Assembly: GCF_052076145.1 (NCBI RefSeq)
Contig: NZ_CP197246.1
Span: 7,564,001 to 7,628,000 of the forward strand
Source: Kitasatospora sp052076145
GTDB lineage: Bacteria > Actinomycetota > Actinomycetes > Streptomycetales > Streptomycetaceae
Direction of reading: 5' to 3'
Length of the DNA: 64,000 bases
The translations under genes were made by a program, and so were the position numbers. Under the pieces are notes generated by a model that did not search any database, was not told where the DNA came from, and saw only the letters and a program-made list of their open reading frames with translations. Shown one piece after another: positions 27,045 to 34,117 of the stretch (position 1 is the stretch's first letter; each line of letters opens with the position of its first letter).

Positions 27045-28052
27045 TCAGCCGAGGAGCTCGGCGGGGGTGCCGATCCGCCACAGCTTGCTCTCGCCCCAGG
27101 CGCCGACGATGGCGACGTCCGGGTCCTGGCCGCGCAGGCGGGCGTAGCGCTCGGCCAGCAGCTGGAGGCGGACGGTCATGGGGAGTTGGGCGAGCAGCGG
27201 GTGCAGAGCGGGGGCGTCGTCCGACTCCGGGGCGCGGAGCGTGACAGTCGGGATGCCCTCCTCGACGGCGGCAGCGGCCAGCGCGGCGGTGAGGCCGTCC
27301 ACGTCCGCATCGGGCTCCAGCACGATCAGGCCGTCGGCGGCGGTGTACGGCACGGCCGAACCGTGCAGGAAGCGGTCGGAGTCGAAGCCCTCGGCGAGCA
27401 TCCGGGCACCCTCGCGGATCTTGAGCGCACCCTCCCGGGCGGTGACGCCCCAGGGCCCGCAGCCGATGATCGCCAGGCTGCGCGCCGGGACCGGGACGTG
27501 CTCGGCCTCGGAGCCCGCACACACCTCCCGGACCTGCTCCGCGGCACGCCGCAGCTCCGCCGGGCCGCCCTCGGCCCAGCCGAGCCGGTGGGCGAGGTTC
27601 GCCAGCACACCCAACGCGGCGGTGTAGCTGACGGTGTACGTCTCCGACTCCTCCGGCGCGACGGTCTCGATCGCCTCCGGCCAGCCCCGACCCTGGCCCG
27701 TGATCGACACGAACGGGATGCCCGCCTGCTGCGCGGCGGCACGGGAGCGGACGGCGTAGGCGGTCTCGGCGGTGTGGGTGATCACCACGAGCGCGTCACC
27801 CGGACGCGGCGCGGCACCCCAGCGGGACCACTGCACGGCCGAGACGGGACGGGCGTCCAGCCCTGCCTGTTCGAGCATCGCCGCGCCCAGCTCGGCGGCG
27901 TGCTGGCTGGTGCCGGTGCCGAGGACGAGCACCCGGCCGGCCGAGGCCAGAGTGGCGGCCTGCTCGGACAGGTCGAGCTCGGCGGCCCGGTCCAGGGCGT
28001 CGGCCTGCTGCTGGATCATCCGGAGCAGGGCGGTGGAGCTGGTCGTCGACAT
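27045..28052 (-). CDS. SIS-domain protein resembling the GlmS isomerase half
   Basis: A 335-residue protein with two SIS sugar-phosphate-binding domains and no glutaminase domain. The first contains G-T-G-T-S-Q-H-A-A-E and the T-H-T-A-E-T phosphate loop; the second has I-G-C-G-P-W-G-V-T and the helix A-L-K-I-R-E-G-A-R-M-L-A-E-G-F that is typical of glucosamine-fructose-6-phosphate isomerases and agarose/fructosamine deglycases. It could attach an amine to, or remove it from, a sugar phosphate. In this operon the nitrogen nucleophile might be a hydrazine or amino acid made by the upstream genes; this is inference. Confidence 0.85.
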   Translation of the reverse strand: MSTTSSTALLRMIQQQADALDRAAELDLSEQAATLASAGRVLVLGTGTSQHAAELGAAMLEQAGLDARPVSAVQWSRWGAAPRPGDALVVITHTAETAYAVRSRAAAQQAGIPFVSITGQGRGWPEAIETVAPEESETYTVSYTAALGVLANLAHRLGWAEGGPAELRRAAEQVREVCAGSEAEHVPVPARSLAIIGCGPWGVTAREGALKIREGARMLAEGFDSDRFLHGSAVPYTAADGLIVLEPDADVDGLTAALAAAAVEEGIPTVTLRAPESDDAPALHPLLAQLPMTVRLQLLAERYARLRGQDPDVAIVGAWGESKLWRIGTPAELLG

Positions 28053-28095
28053 GGTGGGTCTCCTTGAACAGGTACGGGAAGTGGGAGGGACGGGA

Positions 28096-29394
28096 TCAGC
28101 CGGTCGGCGCGGAGGCCAGGCAGACGATGCTGGGGGAGTGGACGGTGAAGGGGGAGAGCTCGTAGTCCCCGTGGACGGACTCCACCACCAGGCCCGCCGC
28201 CCGCACCATGGCGAGCAACTCGTGGGCGCTGAACACCCGGTAGTCGGCGGTCGAGCTACGGCCGCCGGGGCCGGGCTCGGTGACGGTCCACCGGATGCGG
28301 CTGGTCAGCGGGTCGAAGACCTCCTCGTGCAGGAAGGTCCGCCCGGTGGAGGTGTCGAAGGTGCGGATCGTGAACTGGTCCTCCGGCACGCCGAAGACCT
28401 CGCTGGTCTGGCGGAGGAAGGCGTCACGGTTGATCACGTCGATCAGCAGCCGCCCGCCCGGCGCGAGCACCCGCCGCACCTCGTCCAGCACCCGCTGGTC
28501 GTCGGCCGCGTCGTGGAAGAAGCCGAAGCTGGTGTGGAGGTTGGTCACGGCGTCGAACGACCCGTCCGGGAAGACGCTCAGATCACGCATGTCGGTGCGG
28601 ACGAGATCCACCGCCCGGCCCGCCGCAGCCGCGCGCGCCCCGGCCTGCCGAAGATAGTCGGCGGACAGGTCTGCGCCCGTGACGCGGTAGCCGGCGGCAG
28701 CCAGCGGCACGGCGTGGCGGCCGGTGCCGCAGGCCAGATCCAGCAGCCGGGGGTGCCCGCCCACGGGGACGAGCCTGCCGACGCACGCGACCATCGCCTC
28801 CGTCAGCACCGGGTCCTGGTACTCGATGTCGGAGTCGGTGTAGATGGCGCCGAAGAACTCCGACCACCAGTCGTCGCCGCCCTCCGGCTGGAACTCGTCA
28901 GCCCGGAGCCCGCTGCCGCAGCCGACGAGCAGGACTCCCGCCGGACCGAACGCGGTCGCGGCCACCCGGCCGCCCGACTCCTCGTCGACGTACTCGCGGT
29001 AGGTGAGCTCGCCGGACGACGGCAGCTCCTCGCCCAGGACGTCGCAGTCGCCCTCGATCACGTAGTCCGCCCGGCCCTGCCCCGTCTGGCGCAGCGCTGC
29101 GCCGCCCAGCCGCTCCGTTACCGGGTCGAACCCCATCTCGGCGGCCGGGCCCCGGCGCCAGAGCGACAGCACCGGCACCCCCGTCCGAGTCTCCACCGCG
29201 AGCCACGCCTCGGCGGCGCCGCTGCGCAGCAGGCACTCGGCCCAGGTCTCCTCGTGATCGGTGGCCAGCACACGGCCCACCACCGTCCAGGACTCCTCCC
29301 GGAGCCGCACGGTCGCGCCGACCCGCACCTGCTCCATGAACGCCGCGCACGCGCGCGACCAGGCACCGGGGCCCGCGTCCTCGGTCGTCGTCAT
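28096..29394 (-). CDS. SAM-dependent methyltransferase with an N-terminal extra domain
   Basis: A 432-residue two-domain protein. The C-terminal half (about 190-432) is a class I methyltransferase with L-L-D-L-A-C-G-T-G-R-H as motif I and V-T-G-A-D-L-S as the acidic strand. The N-terminal half (about 20-170) begins with a beta-rich module (V-G-A-T-V-R-L, W-T-V-V-G-R-V) that looks like a DUF4178-type domain, a combination I do not know from any characterised enzyme. The ATG start overlaps the stop of the flavin oxidase gene (ATGA). A role as N- or O-methyltransferase in the surrounding pathway is likely; the substrate is unknown. Confidence 0.83.
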   Translation of the reverse strand: MTTTEDAGPGAWSRACAAFMEQVRVGATVRLREESWTVVGRVLATDHEETWAECLLRSGAAEAWLAVETRTGVPVLSLWRRGPAAEMGFDPVTERLGGAALRQTGQGRADYVIEGDCDVLGEELPSSGELTYREYVDEESGGRVAATAFGPAGVLLVGCGSGLRADEFQPEGGDDWWSEFFGAIYTDSDIEYQDPVLTEAMVACVGRLVPVGGHPRLLDLACGTGRHAVPLAAAGYRVTGADLSADYLRQAGARAAAAGRAVDLVRTDMRDLSVFPDGSFDAVTNLHTSFGFFHDAADDQRVLDEVRRVLAPGGRLLIDVINRDAFLRQTSEVFGVPEDQFTIRTFDTSTGRTFLHEEVFDPLTSRIRWTVTEPGPGGRSSTADYRVFSAHELLAMVRAAGLVVESVHGDYELSPFTVHSPSIVCLASAPTG

Positions 29395-30596
29395 CGGTAC
29401 TCCTCGGTCATCTCGTTCGGAACTCTCTCGTTCGGGGCGATCGGTGCGGCCGCCGACACGCGGGGCGCCTTCGCGGTGAGCGCGAACCGGGGCTCCACCT
29501 CGGCCCGGCCCTCCAGCACGTCGCAGACGTAACGGCCCCAGGCCGGGCCGTGCTTGAACCCGTGACCCGAGTCGCCGCCCACCAGCCACGCCCCGCTGCT
29601 GCCGGGGAGGCGGTCCAGCAGGAAGTGCCCGTCCGGCGACCAGGCGTACGTGCACTCCTCCCGGTGCGAGACCGGGGCGTCGGCGAGGCCGGGCAGCCGC
29701 TCGCGCAGGTACGCCCGGAGGCGGTCGGGCAGCTCGGGCCGCGCGGCGGCGTCCGGGGCCACCGCCTCGTCCAGGACGACCTTCACCCCCGCCGAACCGA
29801 CGGCAGGCACGCCGTAGACCTCCCGGCTGAGGTCGATCCAGGCGGGCGCCGCCGTCCCGGAGGATGGCGCGACGGCGGCCGGGACGGTCAGGAAGTAGCT
29901 GGTCTGCTGCTCCGCCACCACCCCGGTCAGCCCGGGGAAGAGGCCCGGAAGCGCGGCCCCCACCGCCCAGACGACGAGATCCGCCTCCGCCGTCCCGCCG
30001 TCCACGAGCACGCTGCCCCGGCCTGCCTCGCCCGCAGCCCCGCCCGGCCGGGCCTCGCCCTGCCGGATGCGGACGCCGCGACGCCGGGCCGACTCGGCCA
30101 GGGCCAGGACGGCCCGGCGGGCCAGCAGGACCCCGGCCCGGGGCTCGTGGACGGCGAAGGCCAGGCCGGTTCCGGCGAAGCCGGGGAACCTTGCCGCCAG
30201 CTCCCCGCCCGGGATGCACTCGGTCGGCACGCCCAGCCGGGCCAGCACGGCCATCCCGGCCCGCGCCCAGGCCTGGCCGTCCGGGTCCGCCGCGTCGGCG
30301 AAGTGCAGCACCCCGCTCTCCACGAACAGCTCCTGCCGCAGCTCGGCCGCCAACTCCTGCCACCCGGCCAGGGCTTCGGCCGTCGACCGGGCGTACCACT
30401 CGTCCTCGCCGTGGGCGCAGCGCAGGATCCGGGACTCGGCCGTGGACGGGCCGACGGTGCCCGGCGGGTGCCGGTCGACCACGGTGACCCGCCAGCCCCG
30501 GCCGGCCAACTCGCGGGCGACGGACAGGCCGAAGACACCTGCGCCCACCACCAGCGCCCGCCGCCCGTGCCTCACCGGCTCGGACACGTCACGCAC
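29391..30596 (-). CDS. FAD-dependent amino acid oxidase (DAO/sarcosine-oxidase family)
   Basis: A 401-residue flavoenzyme with the ADP-binding motif G-A-G-V-F-G-L-S and the D-R-H-P-P-G turn, and the C-terminal G-G-D-S-G-H-G-F-K-H-G-P segment typical of monomeric sarcosine or N-methyl amino acid oxidases. Such enzymes oxidise C-N bonds of secondary amines. In known hydrazine pathways (s56-p1, triacsin, pyrazomycin) a related oxidase cleaves the N-N-coupled lysine adduct to release a hydrazino acid, and this gene sits beside the synthetase-like genes. Its GTG start overlaps the MetRS-like stop by eight bases; its stop overlaps the methyltransferase start. Confidence 0.87.
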   Translation of the reverse strand: MRDVSEPVRHGRRALVVGAGVFGLSVARELAGRGWRVTVVDRHPPGTVGPSTAESRILRCAHGEDEWYARSTAEALAGWQELAAELRQELFVESGVLHFADAADPDGQAWARAGMAVLARLGVPTECIPGGELAARFPGFAGTGLAFAVHEPRAGVLLARRAVLALAESARRRGVRIRQGEARPGGAAGEAGRGSVLVDGGTAEADLVVWAVGAALPGLFPGLTGVVAEQQTSYFLTVPAAVAPSSGTAAPAWIDLSREVYGVPAVGSAGVKVVLDEAVAPDAAARPELPDRLRAYLRERLPGLADAPVSHREECTYAWSPDGHFLLDRLPGSSGAWLVGGDSGHGFKHGPAWGRYVCDVLEGRAEVEPRFALTAKAPRVSAAAPIAPNERVPNEMTEEYR

Positions 30597-32244
30597 CCAT
30601 GACGCGGACGTCCACGTCCTCCGGGAGCGGGGCGAAGAAGACGTGCCCGCCCGGCACGACCGGTCGGCCGTCGCGGGCCGCGCTCGCGCTCTCCCACCCC
30701 GGGGTACCGGGCAGGCCCAGGGCCGACCAGAGCTGCCGGCCGAAGTCCGGCATCACCGGGTAGGCGAGGGCGGCGAGCAGCGTCGCCGCCCTCGCCTCCA
30801 GTGCCACGGCGGTACGGGCCCGGACGGAATCGGGCCGGTCGGCGCAGAGACGGGCCTGCCCGCCCGCGAACGCACTCGCCAGCCGGACCAGCTCGTTGAG
30901 GCAGCGGACGGCCCGCTGCGGGGAGAAGGCGGCGGCCTCGTACGCGGCCAGGCAGTCCGCGGCGAGCGCGTCGAGTGCGGCCGCGAACCGCAGTTGGGCA
31001 GGCCCGGGGTCGACTACGGCGGGCACCTGGCCCCCGCCGACGGTGCCGATCCGGCCGAAGAGGCCGTCCAGCCAGCCCTGCCAGGTGCCGGCCAGCTCGC
31101 CGTCCGCCAGGCTGCGCAACCGGTCCCAGGTGAAGGAGGTCCGGGCGGTCTCGGGGCGGTCGTGCGCAAGTGCGTACCGCACCACGCTCGCGGGCACGTG
31201 GGCGAGCAGCGCGTCCGCCCAGATCGCGTGGCCCCGGCTCTTGGAGAACTTCGAGTCGTCCAGCTGGAAGAACTCGTTCGTCAGGAAGGCGTCAGGAAGA
31301 CGCAGTTCAGGGTCGTACGCCATCATCAGCGCGGGGAAGAGCACGGTGTGGAAGTACCCGTTGTCGAACCCGAAGAACTGGACGATCTCGGAGTCGTTCC
31401 AGGCCCCACGCCATCCGGCCGGGTCCTCGCCGCGGGCCTGCAGAGCCTCCATCAGCTCGACGAAGTAGCCCGGGACCATCTCCGCCCAGACGTAGACCCG
31501 CTGGTCCTCGAAGCCCGCCACCGGGACGGGGATGCCCCAGTCGGTCGGGTGCGTCACGGGTATGTCCGGCAACTGACATGCAGTCAGTTCAGCGCAGAGC
31601 GACTCGAGTTGCGGGCTCATCGACACCGAGCCGTGGAAGCCGCGCAGCCGCTCGGCGTACTCGGCGAGCGGGAAGACCAGCCGCTCGAAGCTGCGGCGCC
31701 CCGGCGCCGCGCCGCAGCCGTTGCACACCGGGTCGACCAGGTCGGTGCAGACGTTCGGCCAGGCGCACTCCTCGCAGGAGTTGCCGTCGCTCTCCGCCGC
31801 GCAGCGCGGGCACGCGCCGGTCACGTGGCCCTCGAAGAGGTAGCGCTCGCACGCCTCGCAGTACAGGCACTCCTCGGTGCGCGGCACGATCCGGCCGGCC
31901 CGGTGCAGGGCCGCCACGAACTCCTGCACCGCTTCGGTGTGCAGCTTCGAGTGCTGCGGGCGTACGTAGGTGTCCGCGTCGAACGAGGCCGCCGCGAAGA
32001 TCGCGGCCACCACGTCGGCGTACTGGTCGGCAAGTTGGAGCGGATCACGACCCAGGGCGCGGGCCTTGAGCGGCACATAGCTCTGGTGGACGTCGGAGCC
32101 GGTCAGGTAGAGCGCCGGGGCCCCGCGCAGGCGCTGGGCGCGGGTGTACATGTCCGCCCCCGAGTACGGGCCGGACAGGTGCCCGAGGTGCAGGTCGCCG
32201 TTGGGCGTCGGCGGTGCGGCGGTGACGAGGGTGCGGGTGGGCAT
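30589..32244 (-). CDS. Methionyl-tRNA-synthetase-like protein, probable module of a split hydrazine synthetase
   Basis: Class I aminoacyl-tRNA-synthetase fold, 551 residues. The ATP-binding signatures are intact: H19-L-G-H22 and K332-F-S-K-S336. A cysteine-rich insertion (C126, C129, C132, C145, C148, C157, C160, C166, C174, C177) matches the MetRS zinc knuckles. The protein could be a plain MetRS paralogue, but position argues otherwise: the gene follows a cupin gene and overlaps an amino acid oxidase gene. In Spb40, Tri28 and PyrN, cupin and MetRS-like domains are fused and join an N-hydroxyamine to an amino acid, forming an N-N bond. Here the MetRS part would activate the carboxyl group as an ester. 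Confidence 0.82.
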   Translation of the reverse strand: MPTRTLVTAAPPTPNGDLHLGHLSGPYSGADMYTRAQRLRGAPALYLTGSDVHQSYVPLKARALGRDPLQLADQYADVVAAIFAAASFDADTYVRPQHSKLHTEAVQEFVAALHRAGRIVPRTEECLYCEACERYLFEGHVTGACPRCAAESDGNSCEECAWPNVCTDLVDPVCNGCGAAPGRRSFERLVFPLAEYAERLRGFHGSVSMSPQLESLCAELTACQLPDIPVTHPTDWGIPVPVAGFEDQRVYVWAEMVPGYFVELMEALQARGEDPAGWRGAWNDSEIVQFFGFDNGYFHTVLFPALMMAYDPELRLPDAFLTNEFFQLDDSKFSKSRGHAIWADALLAHVPASVVRYALAHDRPETARTSFTWDRLRSLADGELAGTWQGWLDGLFGRIGTVGGGQVPAVVDPGPAQLRFAAALDALAADCLAAYEAAAFSPQRAVRCLNELVRLASAFAGGQARLCADRPDSVRARTAVALEARAATLLAALAYPVMPDFGRQLWSALGLPGTPGWESASAARDGRPVVPGGHVFFAPLPEDVDVRVMGA

Positions 32245-32315
32245 GGGTGCGGGTCTCCGGGTCTCCGGGTGGGGGCGGCTGTTGGCGGCTGCTGGCGGGT
32301 TTTCGGCGGGGAGAC

Positions 32316-32669
32316 TCAGAGGTCGATCCGGCCCATCGTGGGCGGCCAGTACACGGACATGAACACCAGCTGCTCGGTCGCGCTGGCGTTGCGCAGCTGG
32401 TGCCGCTCCCCGTTCGGGATGAGCACCGCCGACTGGGCGGCGACCGCGCGCTCCTCGCTGCCGATCACCATCACTCCGGAGCCCTGGAGGATGATGAAGA
32501 CCTCGTGCTCCTCGTGGTGCTCGTGCGGCTCGGTCTCGCCGCCGGGCGCGACGACCGCCCGCCCGACGCCCCAGTCGGCGAGGTGGTCGCCGCCGAAGGG
32601 GTACACCTGCTGGTAGCGGATGCCGTACTCGTCGGTCAGTTGGCTGTCGCTCAGATCTCGGACGATCAT
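32316..32669 (-). CDS. Cupin protein, probable N-N-forming partner of the MetRS-like protein
   Basis: Single-domain cupin of 117 residues. Motif 1 supplies H49, H51 and E56 and motif 2 supplies H90 (P-N-G-E-R-H-Q-L-R-N), a complete 3-His/1-Glu metal site. A very acidic, His-rich segment (H-E-H-H-E-E-H-E) surrounds it. In fused hydrazine synthetases a zinc-binding cupin domain rearranges the aminoacyl ester to a hydrazine. This free-standing cupin lies 71 bases upstream of the MetRS-like gene, which makes it the natural candidate for that domain. Alternatives are a sensor or a dioxygenase. Confidence 0.85.
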   Translation of the reverse strand: MIVRDLSDSQLTDEYGIRYQQVYPFGGDHLADWGVGRAVVAPGGETEPHEHHEEHEVFIILQGSGVMVIGSEERAVAAQSAVLIPNGERHQLRNASATEQLVFMSVYWPPTMGRIDL

Positions 32670-32712
32670 GCGGCTCGCGTCCTCTCGTGGACGGGCAGGG
32701 ACGGCTGAGGGA

Positions 32713-33870
32713 TCAGTAGTTGAAGTCGGGAGTGTTGGCGGCGACCACCGGCTCCCAGGGGTTGTCGAACCGCGCGCCGTCGTCGACCGGGCGGCCGTTG
32801 GACCAGCCGAAGTCCGGGTCGTCCACCGGGAACTCGTCGGTGGTGATGTAGTCCAGGCGAAGCGACGGCCAGACCTCCTCCGCCAGATGCTCGCCGTGGC
32901 GCTCGCCCGGGTCGGTGACGAGTTCCTTCTGCACCAGCACGTCGATCTGGTAGACGGCCGAGAAGGTGTCCGGGTCGACCGCAGCCTGCCGCGCGACTGC
33001 AGCCTCCCGCGCGACCGTGGTCTCCCGGATGGAGTCGGCCTCGCGTGGGCAAGTCGCGTCGGCGGGCAGCGGGTTGTGCCAGCTGCTGCTCAGCCGGTCG
33101 GGGTGCCCGATGCCGCCGTTGCCGATGGTGAGCAGGGCGTTGTCGCGGACGAACGCGATGGCGGCGTCCAGATCGGGCACCAGGCCGCGCTCGACCAGGG
33201 AGTGTGCGTAGTGCCCGGGGGCGTTCACCGAGATCACCAGGCCGCCCGGGATGCGGCGGTCGTGGTTGCGGTGCAGGTGGGCGCCTGTGTAGAAGAGTTG
33301 GGTGCTGGCCTTGAACAGGACGCTGCTGCCGTCGCGGAGTTGCAGCGGTACGGCCTCCGTGTACACGGTGTCGTAGGCCACGGGCGCATGCTCGACCAGG
33401 TAGGTGTCGGCGAGCGCGAGGCACAGGTCGGCCAGCTCGGGGCCGGGCACGGCGTGCGCGATCCGCGCACTGTTGAAGACGATCAGGAACGCGCTGCTCT
33501 CGCCCGTGGCGGCGCGCTGCTTCCAGGCGCGCCTGGCCGCCTGCACCTTGGCCGTGATGTGGGCCGGACCATGGTCGAGATCGCCGTCGTCGATCCAGCA
33601 GAGCTCGAAACTCAGGCCCTTCGAGACTGCCGCCCCCTGCTCGGCCCGCGCCGCGAGCCGCCCGAACAGGCAGGGCTGGGAGCGCCGGAGCCACCCGAGC
33701 AGCGCCTCCCGCTTCTGTTGCGCCGACGCGGTGCCGTCCAGGAGTACCTCGTTGGCCGCGTCGATGTCCACGCCGTGTCCGGTGCCCGGCGGCTGCTGCG
33801 GAAGTGCCTCCAGCAGCCCGGCGAAGGACTCCTGACAGGCACTGGTTGTGTCATGGGCCGGTCGCCTCAT
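32713..33870 (-). CDS. Unrecognised 385-residue protein, first gene of the hydrazine-type cluster
   Basis: I do not recognise this family with confidence. The protein is soluble and mixed alpha/beta. It contains Q-P-C-L-F-G near residue 66, a helix-rich segment to about 150, then L-F-Y-T-G-A-H-L-H-R-N-H-D-R-R, which is rich in possible metal or heme ligands, and an acidic C-terminal tail. The P-C plus G-x-H...R-R pattern faintly recalls YqcI/YcgG-type heme proteins, some of which hydroxylate nitrogen, but I would not rely on this. It starts at an ATG 43+ bases ahead of the cupin gene and leads the operon. Since no lysine N-hydroxylase of the usual type is nearby, it is a candidate oxygenase; this is speculation. 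Confidence 0.6.
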   Translation of the reverse strand: MRRPAHDTTSACQESFAGLLEALPQQPPGTGHGVDIDAANEVLLDGTASAQQKREALLGWLRRSQPCLFGRLAARAEQGAAVSKGLSFELCWIDDGDLDHGPAHITAKVQAARRAWKQRAATGESSAFLIVFNSARIAHAVPGPELADLCLALADTYLVEHAPVAYDTVYTEAVPLQLRDGSSVLFKASTQLFYTGAHLHRNHDRRIPGGLVISVNAPGHYAHSLVERGLVPDLDAAIAFVRDNALLTIGNGGIGHPDRLSSSWHNPLPADATCPREADSIRETTVAREAAVARQAAVDPDTFSAVYQIDVLVQKELVTDPGERHGEHLAEEVWPSLRLDYITTDEFPVDDPDFGWSNGRPVDDGARFDNPWEPVVAANTPDFNY

Positions 33871-33941
33871 TGCGTTCCCCCGATACGAAAGAGCGTGCTG
33901 CCGACTGCCGACTCATTATGTGTGCGACTGATCGTTTAGGG

Positions 33942-33957
33942 CCAGGGTTCACCCTGG
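33942..33957. promoter_or_regulatory. Palindrome upstream of the hydrazine-type operon
   Basis: A perfect inverted repeat (7-bp arms CCAGGGT and ACCCTGG, 2-bp spacer) lies 72 bases upstream of the first gene of the leftward cluster. A CATAAT sequence on the minus strand (33915-33920) could be a -10 box downstream of it. The arrangement fits an operator, but no cluster-linked regulator gene is present in the window, so the binding protein is unknown. Confidence 0.4.
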
Positions 33958-34049
33958 AAAGAACGTGATCTTGAATCTGCCACAGTGCAACTGACAGTCC
34001 GCCAGAGACCGGGCGGAGTCCGACAAGTACGGAATCTCCCGCCGAAAGC

Positions 34050-34100
34050 AGCGGCCCCGAGGTCTCGCCGCCGTGATGGCGGTGAGACCCCGGGGCCGCT
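34050..34100. terminator. Long hairpin terminator after the serine protease gene
   Basis: Two 23-base arms (34050-34072 and 34078-34100) pair with one mismatch and one G-U wobble around a 5-base loop. The hairpin begins 18 bases beyond the stop of the leftward protease gene. It is one of the strongest stem-loops in the window and should also insulate the protease gene from the divergent cluster promoter side. Confidence 0.75.
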
Positions 34101-34117
34101 TCAGCTGTTCAGCTCGT

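Noticed and set aside
30589..32244. Housekeeping methionyl-tRNA synthetase
   Set aside because: The gene is translationally coupled to an amino acid oxidase gene and follows a cupin gene; housekeeping metG is not found in such settings. A paralogue for tRNA charging as self-resistance cannot be fully excluded.
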